NCBI RefSeq assembly: GCF_008638305.1
Contig: NZ_VTPZ01000002.1
Coordinates: forward strand, 310,001-374,000
DNA length: 64,000 nucleotides
Reading direction: 5' to 3'
DNA from: Pseudomonas profundi
Lineage (GTDB): Bacteria; Pseudomonadota; Gammaproteobacteria; Pseudomonadales; Pseudomonadaceae
The position numbers were made by a program, and so were the translations under genes. The notes beneath the pieces are model-generated. The model saw only the letters and a list, made by a program, of their open reading frames with translations. It was not told the DNA's origin and did no database searches. Positions 31,327 through 40,510 of this stretch are shown here, in pieces; position 1 is the first letter of the stretch, and each line of letters starts with the position of its first letter.

Positions 31327-33147
31327 TTACCGGGAGGCGGTGCTGACGCGCTCCAGAAACTCTTCCTGGGTCACTTCGCCCTGTATTCGAGCGGCCGGAA
31401 CCTGCTGCCCCTGGGCATCGAGGAAGACAAACGCGGGAGGCCCGAACAGTGATTGAGCTGAAAGCCAGGCACGCTGATCCGCGGTGTTATCGGTCAGGTC
31501 GAATTTTACCCGAGCGAAGCCGTCCAGGGCGCTGCGAACCTGAGGGTCACTGAGAACCTCGCGTTCAAACACTTTGCAACTGATACACCAGTCGGCATAG
31601 ACCTCGACCACCGCTGGCTGGCCGTTACTGCGCGCGTTGTCGAGCTGGCGTTGCAGAGCGGCCTGGTCAGTCACCCACGTAAAATATTCGCCTGACTCAG
31701 GCAGAGCTGTCTGTGAGACAGCAGTGAATGGCTGCAGCGGACGCAGCGGGTCAGAACCTCCGGCCAGCGCGCCAACCAGAGCGGCGCCTGAATAGAGCGC
31801 GGCGAGCAGCGCGAGCGTCTGGCCTGTACGACCGATGCCGTTGCGCGGCGTGCGGTCGAACAAGCCAAGTTGAACCGCAATACCAGCCGCCAGGGCGGCC
31901 CATAGCGCCAGGCTGACCGAACCCGGAAGGATGCGCTCCAATAGCCACACGGACACGCCGAGCAAGCCAAAGCCGAAGAGCTGCTTGACGTTATTGAGCC
32001 ATTCGCCAGAACGGGGTAGCAGGGCGCTGCCAAACAGGGCAACGAGCAACAAAGGCAATCCCATGCCGAGCGCGAGTGCGAACAGGCTCGCAGCCCCGCC
32101 CAACGCATCCCCTGTCGCGCTGATATAAACCAGCGCGCCAGCCAGCGGCGCAGAAATGCAGGGGGACACCACCAGTGTGGACAGCACGCCCATCACCGCC
32201 GCCCCGGGTACTGAGCCGCCCCGTGTGCGGCTACCCAGGCGTTCCAGTGGCTCACGAATGCGTGCCGGAAGACGCAGTTCAAAAAGCCCGAACATGGCCA
32301 GGGCGAAGATGACAAAAAATGTTGCAAATATGCCTAGTACCCAGGGCGACTGGAGTCGCGCCTGGATATTCAGTGCCGCGCCAAACACACCAATCAGCGC
32401 GCCAACCAGGGCGAAGCTGATCGCCATGCCAAGCACATAACTCAGCGCGAGAACGAAGGCGCGGGTGCGATCCATGTCCTTGCGTCCCAATACCAGGCTG
32501 GACAGGATCGGCAGCATGGGCAGCACGCAGGGAGTGAATGTCAGGCCCAGGCCGGCAATGAAGAACAGCAACAAGGCCAGCTCGAAGCTGTCTCCGGTCA
32601 GCAGATCCTGCATGCCGCTTGATGCGCTGACAGTGCCGTTGCTTGCGGAGGTAGCGCTGGTGCCGGCGCGGAGCTCATTGGGAAGCTCCAGCAGTACAGT
32701 CTCTGGCGGATAACACAGGCCGGCGTCTGCGCAGCCCTGGAAGCCGACCTTCAGCTGACGACCCGCTTCACTCCCGGGGTCCAGCTCAAGCAGCACTTCC
32801 AGTCTGTCGTAATACACCTCGACGTCGCCGAAATACTCGTCCGTCTTGTGTTCACCGTCCGGCAGTATCACCTCGACAATACTGCCGTTACCGCCTTGCA
32901 GTGCGAACTCCAGGCGGTGACGGTACAGATAATATTCAGGGGCGATATCAAACTGCACCCGCACCTGTGTCTCTGTGGTTTCGATTACGCCTGGGCGAAA
33001 GGCTTCGTGCACCGGCAGAAAATCCGCCTGTCCGCCGCTGCCATCCAGCAGCCCGCCGGACCCCTGGTTGGACGGGGAGGCAAACTGGCCCTGCGCGGTG
33101 GTAGCGACTAACAGGCATAGCAAAAACAACAGGCGACGCAACAACAT
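31327..33147 (-). CDS. dsbD: Thiol:disulfide interchange protein DsbD
   Basis: DsbD moves electrons from cytoplasmic thioredoxin across the inner membrane to periplasmic partners. The 606-residue protein has a signal peptide (about 1-20), the periplasmic alpha domain with the cysteine pair in CADAGLC, a membrane beta domain of about eight helices with the paired cysteines in TPCVLPMLP and VSPCISAPL, and a C-terminal thioredoxin-like domain with WCISC. The order upstream of aroQ is as in P. aeruginosa. No clear promoter was identified. Confidence 0.95.
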   Translation of the reverse strand: MLLRRLLFLLCLLVATTAQGQFASPSNQGSGGLLDGSGGQADFLPVHEAFRPGVIETTETQVRVQFDIAPEYYLYRHRLEFALQGGNGSIVEVILPDGEHKTDEYFGDVEVYYDRLEVLLELDPGSEAGRQLKVGFQGCADAGLCYPPETVLLELPNELRAGTSATSASNGTVSASSGMQDLLTGDSFELALLLFFIAGLGLTFTPCVLPMLPILSSLVLGRKDMDRTRAFVLALSYVLGMAISFALVGALIGVFGAALNIQARLQSPWVLGIFATFFVIFALAMFGLFELRLPARIREPLERLGSRTRGGSVPGAAVMGVLSTLVVSPCISAPLAGALVYISATGDALGGAASLFALALGMGLPLLLVALFGSALLPRSGEWLNNVKQLFGFGLLGVSVWLLERILPGSVSLALWAALAAGIAVQLGLFDRTPRNGIGRTGQTLALLAALYSGAALVGALAGGSDPLRPLQPFTAVSQTALPESGEYFTWVTDQAALQRQLDNARSNGQPAVVEVYADWCISCKVFEREVLSDPQVRSALDGFARVKFDLTDNTADQRAWLSAQSLFGPPAFVFLDAQGQQVPAARIQGEVTQEEFLERVSTASR

Positions 33148-33367
33148 GAGAAATCCGGAGTGGAGAGCGAGCCGACATCATAATCCCTGGGGGGCTACTT
33201 GCCGAGTGACAATAGGCCTCATGGAGCAGCAGCCCGCACCTTGAGATATTGACCGCTGTTTGAACTACAGGGCGGCCAGCGTTCAAAGCTGGATCCAGAT
33301 ACTGGGTGCCATGTGTAATGGCATGACCGATGATATGCTGAAGGCAATTCACAGACAGGAGCAGGAA

Positions 33368-34366
33368 ATGAAATTCGGGAACAGGGCATCCGGCTATTCG
33401 GACGGCGGTTACAGGTCAAAATTCGGAACCGCGCTCGCTTATGGCCGGGGCACGCTTGGCAAGTTGATTGTCGGGCTGCTGGCCGCGCTGTTACTGATTC
33501 TGCTGATTGTCGGCTGGTACTGGAGCCGGGAACCTGGGCTGGAGCCCCTGGTGCCACCGCCATCGGCGGAAACCCCGCAGGTCATTGGCAGCACCACCGC
33601 GCGCACTGTGAACGGCTTGATGTACACCCTGCTCAACAAGCCTGGGGGCTTTTTGAATAACGACATCATGCCGCCTGGGGTATGGCTGGATAACATGCCG
33701 AGCTGGGAGTTCGGGGTGCTGGTTCAGGTACGTGACATGACACGCGCGTTGCGCCGCGATATGGCGCGCTCACAGTCGCAGTCAGCGGAAGATCCGAGCC
33801 TGGCGCTCGCCGAGCCGCGCTTCAACTTTGACAACAACAGCTGGGCCCTGCCGGCGAGTGAAAACGAATACCAGCGCGGGATGGACGCCCTGTCTGATTA
33901 CATTGTCCGGCTTGAACGCGGTGACGCCGAATTTTATGCCCGCGCTGACAGTCTCGCCAGTTGGGTGGGCGACGTCAGCACGCGGCTCGGTTCCTTGTCC
34001 CAGCGGTTATCCGCCAGCGTTGGGCGTGCCGAGGTGACTGATGAGGGACGCACCTACAAGCGCACGCGCTGGCTCAGGATCGATAACGTGTTTTACGAAG
34101 CGCGCGGCTCGGCCTGGGCGCTGGTGCATTTGCTACAAGCCGTCGAGCGGGATTACGCCGAGGTACTGGCGCGCAAGAACGCGCTGGTCAGCCTGAGACA
34201 GATCATCCGTGAACTGGAGGCTGCACAGCGCCCCATGCGCAGCCCGATGGTACTGAATGGCAGTGGCTTCGGCATGACAGCGAACCATTCCCTGGTTATG
34301 GCTAACTATCTGTCCCGGGCCAACGCGGCGATGATTGACCTGCGCCGTCTGCTTGAACAGGGGTAA
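33368..34366 (+). CDS. DUF2333 family protein
   Basis: A 332-residue protein with one N-terminal membrane segment (about 30-50, GKLIVGLLAALLLILLIVGW) and a mainly helical body, matching DUF2333, a family seen in pseudomonads and relatives. Function unknown. It would be anchored in the inner membrane with the bulk in the periplasm. ATG 33368 is chosen because AGGAGCAGGA stands just before it; in-frame ATGs further upstream lack a site. The NUDIX gene starts two bases after the stop, so the three genes 33368-35281 are probably one unit. Confidence 0.8.
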   Translation: MKFGNRASGYSDGGYRSKFGTALAYGRGTLGKLIVGLLAALLLILLIVGWYWSREPGLEPLVPPPSAETPQVIGSTTARTVNGLMYTLLNKPGGFLNNDIMPPGVWLDNMPSWEFGVLVQVRDMTRALRRDMARSQSQSAEDPSLALAEPRFNFDNNSWALPASENEYQRGMDALSDYIVRLERGDAEFYARADSLASWVGDVSTRLGSLSQRLSASVGRAEVTDEGRTYKRTRWLRIDNVFYEARGSAWALVHLLQAVERDYAEVLARKNALVSLRQIIRELEAAQRPMRSPMVLNGSGFGMTANHSLVMANYLSRANAAMIDLRRLLEQG

Positions 34367-34368
34367 AA

Positions 34369-34920
34369 GTGGATCGACAAGCGATAAAGGCGTATCTGGC
34401 CGCCTCCGAAGCTGAACAGGTTTACAGCGTAGATAGCGATGACCGTCTGCTCGGAGTGGTTCCACGGCACCAGGTGCAACGCGAACGGCTGATTACCCGC
34501 TGCACCTATGTTTTTGTGTTCAATACCCGCGGTGAGCTGTGCATGCATCGCCGGACCCTGCACAAACGTCTCTATCCGGGGTATTGGGATGTGGCGGCAG
34601 GCGGCGTGGTCGGCGCCGGCGAAAGCTATAGGGATGGCGCGGTTCGGGAACTGGAAGAGGAGCTGGGCGTATCCGGCATTCCGTTGCGCGAGCATTTTCG
34701 TTTTCATTACAACGCGCGTGAAAGCCGACTCTGGGGCGGTGTGTTCAGTTGTATGTGGGACGGGCCGGTACATATGCAGCCGGAGGAGGTCATGGCGTTT
34801 CGCTGGGTAGATCCGCGTACACCCTGGCGACAACCCGCCGAGTGGTACTCCCCCGATTCGTTGCTGGCGCTGGAACTGTTGTTATCGAGATATATCCGGA
34901 ACAATCTGCATGAGCAATAA
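34369..34920 (+). CDS. NUDIX hydrolase (YfcD-like)
   Basis: A 183-residue NUDIX protein. The box G-x5-E-x7-REUxEExGU is complete as GGVVGAGES...REL-EEELGV at about residues 79-101. The N-terminal half (about 5-45, VYSVDSDDRLLGVVPRHQV) resembles the YfcD/IPP isomerase-like branch. The substrate is unknown. Translation starts at GTG 34369, directly after the DUF2333 stop, and the 3' end overlaps the next gene by 11 bases. Confidence 0.85.
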   Translation: MDRQAIKAYLAASEAEQVYSVDSDDRLLGVVPRHQVQRERLITRCTYVFVFNTRGELCMHRRTLHKRLYPGYWDVAAGGVVGAGESYRDGAVRELEEELGVSGIPLREHFRFHYNARESRLWGGVFSCMWDGPVHMQPEEVMAFRWVDPRTPWRQPAEWYSPDSLLALELLLSRYIRNNLHEQ

Positions 34921-35281
34921 ACAGAAAGGACTCCAGGCCCTGAGCGGCCTGGTGTATTCAACAGAAGCCGGGCGCATGTGCCCGGATTGCCGGCAACCCC
35001 GAGACGCCTGCGTATGTGGCGCACCCGCCGTGCCAGAGGGCGATGGTGTTGCCCGGGTACGTCGGGAAACCAAGGGCCGCGGCGGCAAAACGGTCACTAC
35101 CATCAGCGGTCTGCCGCTGCTTCCCGATGACCTCAAGGCACTGGCCAAGCGCATGAAAACCCGCTGCGGTTGCGGTGGCGGCATCAAGGACGGCGTCATC
35201 GAGATTCAGGGCGATCAGGCTGAGCTACTTTGCCGGTGGTTGATCGAGCAGGGTTTCAAGGCCAAGCGCGCGGGTGGATAG
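34910..35281 (+). CDS. yciH: YciH family SUI1/eIF1-like translation factor
   Basis: A 123-residue protein with a C-terminal SUI1 domain (about 45-120; KTVTTISGLPLLPDDLKALAKRMK, then GCGGGIKDGVIEIQGDQ), related to eIF1 and E. coli YciH, which can influence initiation fidelity. The N-terminus has four cysteines in CPDC...CVCG, which may bind zinc. It overlaps the NUDIX gene by 11 bases, suggesting coupled translation. Confidence 0.9.
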   Translation: MSNKQKGLQALSGLVYSTEAGRMCPDCRQPRDACVCGAPAVPEGDGVARVRRETKGRGGKTVTTISGLPLLPDDLKALAKRMKTRCGCGGGIKDGVIEIQGDQAELLCRWLIEQGFKAKRAGG

Positions 35282-35309
35282 GCGCTGTTGACCTTTCTCC
35301 ACGGCCGCG

Positions 35310-36686
35310 ATGGAACCGGTCACCTTGAATAAAGCGGAGCTGCTTGCCTGCTGGCGGCATCAACCTACGCAGCGCAAAGTCTGGGCGCTGGCTGCGCCGA
35401 TGATCCTGTCCAATATCAGCGTCCCGCTGGTCGGTCTGGTTGATACCGCTGTCATCGGCCGGATGGACGCCGCCTATCACCTGGGCGGTGCCGCCGTCGG
35501 CGCTACGCTGATCACCTTCATCCTCTGGGGTGCCGGTTTCCTGCGCATGGGTACTACCGGTTTCGCTGCCCAGGCCTATGGCCGGAGCGATGGCGATGCG
35601 CTGCGCCTGGTGCTGCTGCAATCGCTGTGGATGGCCTGCCTGATCGCGCTGGGGGTATGGCTGCTGCAGGACGTACTTTTTTCCGCGGGTGTCTATTTCC
35701 TCGATAGCAGTCCGCAGTTACTGGAGCAGGCGCGGCTGTATGTAGGGATCCGGCTCGTGAGTCTTCCCGCCGCTTTGGCCAACTTCGTATTGGTCGGCTG
35801 GTTTATCGGTGCGGGCAAAGGCCGCGCGCCGCTACTTCTGCTCCTCACCGTTAATATTACCAACGTGGTCCTGGATATCTGTCTGGTGGTGGGGCTCGAG
35901 TGGGGCGTTGCCGGCGCCGCCTGGGCCACCGTCATAGGCGACTATTGTGGGTTGTTGCTCGGGCTGGTATTGCTCACTCCGGTGTTTGACGAACTCCCTG
36001 GCCGCATGCGCTGGCGCGCTGCCATGCAGCTGCGAGGCGCCGCGCCGATGCTGCGAACCAGTCGCGACATTCTCATCCGCACTCTGGCTCTGCAGGCAGT
36101 GTTCTATCTTCTGATGCTGCAAGGCGCACGGCTGGGGGATGAAGTCGTTGCCGCCAATGCGGTGTTACTGAATTTTCTGTTATTGACGTCACATGGACTC
36201 GATGGCCTGGCGCATGCGGTCGAGGCGTTGGGCGGGCAGGCGCTCGGCAAGCGCGACCGTCCTGCGCTGAAGCGCGTGCTCGTGGTGAGTCTCGGCTGGT
36301 CACTGCTGGTAGGGTTTGGCTTTGTGCTGGCGTTCAGCCTGTTCGGTGATCTGATCATCGCGATGCTGACGACGATTGACTCAGTACGCGACACCGCCAG
36401 CGCCTACTTGCCCTGGATGGCATGGATGCCACTGGTAGCCGTCTGGAGCTATGTGCTGGATGGATTGTTTATCGGTGCCACCCGTGCGAAGGCGATGCGC
36501 AATGCCATGCTCATGGCAACAGTATTGATCTATTTGCCAGCCGCCTGGCTGCTGCGGGACGCGGGTAACCATGGTATCTGGCTGGGCTTTCACCTGTTCA
36601 TGTTTGCGCGCGGCGTGATTCTCGGGCTCTGGTTCTGGCATCTGTGGCGGCAGGGGCGCTGGATGCCGCGCCCCGTCTCCGGATGA
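35310..36686 (+). CDS. MATE family efflux transporter (DinF-like)
   Basis: A 458-residue membrane protein with about twelve hydrophobic segments arranged as two MATE repeats (starting VWALAAPMILSNISVPLVGLVDTAVIG and again near residue 245). It resembles the DinF branch of the multidrug and toxin extrusion family, which exchanges cations for drugs. The substrate cannot be read from sequence. The ATG at 35310 lies 28 bases after yciH. It ends 11 bases from the convergent cmoM gene with no visible terminator between them. Confidence 0.9.
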   Translation: MEPVTLNKAELLACWRHQPTQRKVWALAAPMILSNISVPLVGLVDTAVIGRMDAAYHLGGAAVGATLITFILWGAGFLRMGTTGFAAQAYGRSDGDALRLVLLQSLWMACLIALGVWLLQDVLFSAGVYFLDSSPQLLEQARLYVGIRLVSLPAALANFVLVGWFIGAGKGRAPLLLLLTVNITNVVLDICLVVGLEWGVAGAAWATVIGDYCGLLLGLVLLTPVFDELPGRMRWRAAMQLRGAAPMLRTSRDILIRTLALQAVFYLLMLQGARLGDEVVAANAVLLNFLLLTSHGLDGLAHAVEALGGQALGKRDRPALKRVLVVSLGWSLLVGFGFVLAFSLFGDLIIAMLTTIDSVRDTASAYLPWMAWMPLVAVWSYVLDGLFIGATRAKAMRNAMLMATVLIYLPAAWLLRDAGNHGIWLGFHLFMFARGVILGLWFWHLWRQGRWMPRPVSG

Positions 36687-36697
36687 TGCCGTAGTGC

Positions 36698-37477
36698 TCA
36701 CGATATCGCTGGGCGCAGCCACCAGTGCAGATAACGGCCGAGATGACGGTACGCGGGGTGTCGGCTGTAGAGAAGCTCCTGCTCGATGATATCCTGTTCC
36801 TGGCTCTGCGACTTGAAAGGCTCGTGCATGTAATCATGGAACACGCGAATGCCGGTCTGGTGGATGCGCTGCAGTCCAGCCATGGCTGCCCAGTCCAGCG
36901 CTTCGCGGGGATCGAGCGGCTGTTGTGGCGTCAGGCTGCGTCCGCCTTCTCCGGCCAGCTGGTTGCGCTTGAGTTTGCGAAACTGGCCCTTGATCAGATT
37001 CTTGTAGATAAGCGCGTCGCGGTTGTACAGCGCGAGGGAGACAGCTCCTTGCGGGCTCACCAGTTGCCGCAGATAGCCCATCGCCGCAGCCGGGTCTGCC
37101 AGCCATTCGAGTACTGCATGGCATATCACCAGATCATAGGTTCGCCCTTGTTGCGGCAAATCCTGCAAAGTGGCCTGCAGATATTCGATCGGGTAGGCGG
37201 ACGGCATCGCGTCCAGTCGCTCGCGAGCGCCTTCAAGCATTTCTGTTGAGGGTTCGCAGAGTGTCACGCGATGCCCGCGAGCTGCCAGCCATTCGCTGAT
37301 GTGCCCCAGCCCGGCACCCACGTCCAGAACTCGCAACGACTGATCCGCCTCGCCCAGCTCGCCCGTCCATTCTTCCAGATCGCGGGTCAGCACGGCCAGG
37401 CGGATAGCACCCTTGGGGCCGGCGTAAATCTTGCGCGCAAAATGCGCACCCAACTGGTCGAAGTAGCGGTCGGTCAT
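36698..37477 (-). CDS. cmoM: tRNA 5-carboxymethoxyuridine methyltransferase CmoM
   Basis: A 259-residue class I SAM methyltransferase. The N-terminus RYFDQLGAHFARKIYAGPKG, the SAM motif VLDVGAGLGHISEWLAARGH, ICHAVLEWLADP and the C-terminal TGIRVFHDYMHE match E. coli CmoM (SmtA), which methylates cmo5U34 in wobble tRNAs. The cmoA and cmoB genes are not in the window. It is convergent with the MATE gene and divergent from the pilus locus. Confidence 0.88.
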   Translation of the reverse strand: MTDRYFDQLGAHFARKIYAGPKGAIRLAVLTRDLEEWTGELGEADQSLRVLDVGAGLGHISEWLAARGHRVTLCEPSTEMLEGARERLDAMPSAYPIEYLQATLQDLPQQGRTYDLVICHAVLEWLADPAAAMGYLRQLVSPQGAVSLALYNRDALIYKNLIKGQFRKLKRNQLAGEGGRSLTPQQPLDPREALDWAAMAGLQRIHQTGIRVFHDYMHEPFKSQSQEQDIIEQELLYSRHPAYRHLGRYLHWWLRPAIS

Positions 37478-37617
37478 CCTTTAAACCTGTGCGGAGAAGG
37501 GGAGTCAGCAGAGCCTAACCTAGCATTTTAATGAGGGCCGCGGAGGGCCTTCAGCGGTAAGGACATTTTTTCGCCGTTTGAAGGGAACTTTTTTTAGGGT
37601 GTATGTCATATAGCCAT

Positions 37618-37676
37618 CAGAATCGGGTCCGCGCACTGCTGTGATGGCGCAATGATTCTGTTACCCTATTGTTACC
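37618..37676 (+). promoter_or_regulatory. Inverted and direct repeats upstream of flp
   Basis: The 214-base gap between cmoM and flp is AT-richer than the genes around it. It contains CAGAATC (37618-37624) and its inverse GATTCTG (37654-37660), then GTTACC twice, at 37660-37665 and 37671-37676, one helical turn apart and just before the GGAAGGA ribosome-binding site. Such spacing is typical of regulator sites, but no regulator can be named and no clear -10/-35 pair was found. Confidence 0.35.
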
Positions 37677-37691
37677 TGGAAGGAACGACTG

Positions 37692-37928
37692 ATGAAAGCG
37701 GGAATTGTCAAGAAAATTTCGATCCGAGCAATGAACCGTCTGGAGTGTAGAGGTTTCGCGCCTCGCCGACAGCAGAAGGGCGCTGCAGCACTTGAATACC
37801 TCGTGCTGGCTGCCGCCCTCGTGCTGGTGCTGGGTGGCGCGTTCAATACCGGTCTCGAAACGACTATCACTGAGGCCTTCAACAATATTTTCGAGAGTGC
37901 CGCCAGTGGCGGAGTCGAGGGTGGATAA
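37692..37928 (+). CDS. flp: Flp-type pilin prepilin
   Basis: A 78-residue Flp prepilin, the major subunit expected for the Tad pilus. The processing site is QQKG30 followed by AAALEY, with glutamate at +5 (Glu35), the pattern cut by TadV/CpaA-type or PilD-type prepilin peptidases. A hydrophobic helix (about 31-50) follows and the mature part is short and ends Gly-rich. The leader of 30 residues is fairly long; a second ATG at 37731 would shorten it to 17, but GGAAGGA stands before the first ATG. First gene of the locus. Confidence 0.85.
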   Translation: MKAGIVKKISIRAMNRLECRGFAPRRQQKGAAALEYLVLAAALVLVLGGAFNTGLETTITEAFNNIFESAASGGVEGG

Positions 37929-37955
37929 GTACGCCCGCCCGCGCTGGTCTTTCGG

Positions 37956-38408
37956 ATGAAGCGACAAAATCAAGAAGGGGTGGTAGCGCTGGAGTTTCTC
38001 TTCGTCTTTCCGCTGGTGCTCGCCATGCTCTACGCGGCAGCCGCTTATGGGGTGCTGTTTTTCAGTAAATATGAAATGCAGTCCATCGTGGACAGGGCGG
38101 CTGCCACAGCGTTGAGAATCGATCGAAACCGGTACTCCGAATCGAGCCTGGGAGAAAAGCTGGTCGCCACGGCTTCTGCCGTGATGACGAAAGGACGAAC
38201 AACGCTTTCTGCGCGACTGCAAGAGGGCATCAAGGATGACGGGTCAGGCTGTGCGATTTCCCCTGTCGGTGAACTCCAGCTGATGCGTTGTTCCATGACG
38301 CTCAATAATCGAGAGCCGCCTATAGTCCCTCAGCTTGGCTTCGGGTTATTGGGGCAATTTCCGCCGATGCCGGTCAGCCTGACGGTTGAGGCATCAATCG
38401 CTTTCTGA
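37956..38408 (+). CDS. TadE-like pseudopilin
   Basis: A 150-residue protein with an N-terminal processing site EG8 followed by VVALEF (glutamate at +5) and a hydrophobic helix to about residue 33, the TadE/TadE-like domain. TadE-type pseudopilins are minor pilins needed for Flp pilus assembly. Two cysteines (in GSGCAI and LMRCSM) may form a disulphide. It lies between flp and rcpC. The gene has only a weak ribosome-binding site. Confidence 0.8.
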   Translation: MKRQNQEGVVALEFLFVFPLVLAMLYAAAAYGVLFFSKYEMQSIVDRAAATALRIDRNRYSESSLGEKLVATASAVMTKGRTTLSARLQEGIKDDGSGCAISPVGELQLMRCSMTLNNREPPIVPQLGFGLLGQFPPMPVSLTVEASIAF

Positions 38409-38465
38409 CCGGGTCGCGAAACTGCTCGGTCGATTGCTCCTGGGTTTGCCTGTGAAGCGCACAAT

Positions 38466-39335
38466 ATGAATTCGAGATTAGTCTACGCGGCGCCCGCTAC
38501 CCTGCTGGCGCTCGTTGCATTGGGATTGGCAATCGCTGGTTTCCTGTCGACCAAGAAAAACCTGGCTGTCGCACCCGACACGCAGGAACGGGTGGAGACC
38601 ACGGTCGCTTCAGCGCCAGCGTATCGATATCTGCTGGCTACCCGGGGAGTCTTGCAGGGGCAGGCCCTGTCAGCCGATGCCTTTGTCACAGTGCTATCCG
38701 ATAATCCTTTGCCCGAGGCGATTGGTGCGGAAGAAGCCCCGTTTGGCGCAGCCGTGAAGACGGCCATAATGCCCGGTGAATTGCTGACCGCGTCGAAGCT
38801 GGAGCCGAACAGTCTGTTGCAGCGCCTGGTTGCGCCGGGTTATCAGGCTTTGGCTATCCCGCTTGACGACGTCGCAGGTGTCGGTGGCCTGCTGCGCCCC
38901 GGTGATCGAGTGGATGTGAATGCATCCTTCCGTCGCTCGGATAAGGCCAACCCGGCGGCGGTGCGGCTGCTGCGTAATGTCATGGTGATTGCCGTCAAGG
39001 GCGTAACGCAGGACGGAAGCAGCGCTGGCGACGACGCTCACCAGCGCAACAACACCGTCGTGCTTGAAGTACCCGAAGGCAAGGTTCCCGACGTTTTGCT
39101 GGCCTCCGCCGAGGGCCAGCTTAGGCTGGCGGCAATCGCGGCGCCCGAGGGAAAACTGGCTGGGCGTGAAGCCAGTACTCTCGATAAGCCGGGTAGCGCC
39201 TTGGCCGAGGCAGTGTATTTCGAGGAGCTGTTTCCTCCGCAGCCCAAAGCGGCACCCGGTCATACCGCGCAGCCATCGGCACCGCAGGTGCGGGTCTTTG
39301 AAGGCGCCGCATCGAGCTTAGTTCATGTGCGCTAA
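38466..39335 (+). CDS. rcpC: Flp pilus assembly protein CpaB/RcpC
   Basis: A 289-residue CpaB/RcpC family protein. It has an N-terminal membrane anchor (about 8-28), a SAF domain (about 50-115, with VLQGQALSADAFV and IMPGELLTASKLE) and the RcpC/CpaB domain with YQALAIPLDDVAGVGGLLRPGDRVDV. In Tad systems it sits in the periplasm near the secretin and may contact peptidoglycan. It overlaps rcpA by 11 bases. Confidence 0.9.
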   Translation: MNSRLVYAAPATLLALVALGLAIAGFLSTKKNLAVAPDTQERVETTVASAPAYRYLLATRGVLQGQALSADAFVTVLSDNPLPEAIGAEEAPFGAAVKTAIMPGELLTASKLEPNSLLQRLVAPGYQALAIPLDDVAGVGGLLRPGDRVDVNASFRRSDKANPAAVRLLRNVMVIAVKGVTQDGSSAGDDAHQRNNTVVLEVPEGKVPDVLLASAEGQLRLAAIAAPEGKLAGREASTLDKPGSALAEAVYFEELFPPQPKAAPGHTAQPSAPQVRVFEGAASSLVHVR

Positions 39336-40509
39336 TCGATTCAGCCTGCGAATGGTTTCCGTGCTACTGGGCCTCCTGGCTCTTCCGTTCCCGCTTTTCG
39401 CCTTCACGGGTGACATCGCCGAAGGCGCGCCCATCAGAATGGGCAACGGCGAGCAACAGGTGCTGAGCTTTCCCGAGCGCTTGACCAAGGTAGCTATTTC
39501 GGATCCAGACGTGGCGGGCGTTACCGTCTCGGATGACCGGGAAATATTGCTTACAGCCAATGCCGAGGGCAGCGCGGAGCTATCGGTGTGGCTGCAGGGC
39601 CGCGCGGATCCTTTGCGGGCATTGGTCGTTGTGGCGGCGACCTTGGGCCAGACTATGCCCTTTGGCATGCAGATACAGACCGATATCCGTATCGTCGAAG
39701 TCAATCGGAGTGAACTCAATTCCCTGGGCGTGTACTACGCCAAACTGTTCAACGGCGGTGCGTCCGCCGTCGGGGTCGCGCCCCCGGGCAGCAGCTTTCG
39801 TGGTTTCCCCGGGCCGGAAGCAGCCTCGGCTGTCATCAGCGCCGAAGGCTTCAATCTGTTTGGTTTTGGTTCGAACTCGTTGACCATCATCAATGCGCTG
39901 GAGTCCGGCGGGTTTGCTCACACCCTGGCTGAGCCCTCGCTGGTGAGTCTCAGCGGTCAGAATGCAACCTTTCTTTCGGGCGGCGAATTCCCCATTCCGG
40001 TCAGTAATGACGAGAACGGGGTGCGGGTGGAATACAAGCAGTTTGGCATCAGCCTCAGTCTGACGCCGACGGTGGTTGCCGAGAACCGAATCATCCTCAA
40101 AGTAGCGCCTGAAGTAAGCGAGCTGGATTTTTCCTCCGGCGTGGCCTCGGCGGGTGTTGCCGTGCCCGGCCTGCGGGTTCGTCGTACCGAGACCACCGTG
40201 GCAATGGGCTCCGGTGAGACCTTCATCATCAGCGGACTCGTCAGTCGCAACACGTTCAACAGTAGCGACCGAATCCCGGGGCTCGGCAGCCTCCCGTTGC
40301 TGGGTGCTTTCTTTCGATCGGACCGGGTATCCCGCGAGGACCGCGAGCTGATCATGGTGGTTACGCCTCGCCTGGTAAGTCCGGGCCGGCAAGACAGTGC
40401 GGATATGACGATCGGAGAGGAATACCAGCACAGCAGCGTCCGCTGGCTGGACATGGCAGCCGGCTCGGAGCCAGGTTCGCGCCCGATAAAACATGGATTG
40501 AGCTGGTGA
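39325..40509 (+). CDS. rcpA: Tad pilus outer-membrane secretin RcpA/CpaC
   Basis: The secretin forms the outer-membrane channel for the Flp pilus. The 394-residue protein has a signal peptide (about 10-27, VSVLLGLLALPFPLFAF), an N-terminal pilus-secretin domain with GNGEQQVLSFPERLTKVAISDPDVA, a BON-like middle and the C-terminal secretin domain with VPGLRVRRTETTVAMGSGETFIISGL and PGLGSLPLLGAFF. It overlaps rcpC and is followed one base later by tadZ. Confidence 0.92.
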   Translation: MCANRFSLRMVSVLLGLLALPFPLFAFTGDIAEGAPIRMGNGEQQVLSFPERLTKVAISDPDVAGVTVSDDREILLTANAEGSAELSVWLQGRADPLRALVVVAATLGQTMPFGMQIQTDIRIVEVNRSELNSLGVYYAKLFNGGASAVGVAPPGSSFRGFPGPEAASAVISAEGFNLFGFGSNSLTIINALESGGFAHTLAEPSLVSLSGQNATFLSGGEFPIPVSNDENGVRVEYKQFGISLSLTPTVVAENRIILKVAPEVSELDFSSGVASAGVAVPGLRVRRTETTVAMGSGETFIISGLVSRNTFNSSDRIPGLGSLPLLGAFFRSDRVSREDRELIMVVTPRLVSPGRQDSADMTIGEEYQHSSVRWLDMAAGSEPGSRPIKHGLSW

Positions 40510-40510
40510 C

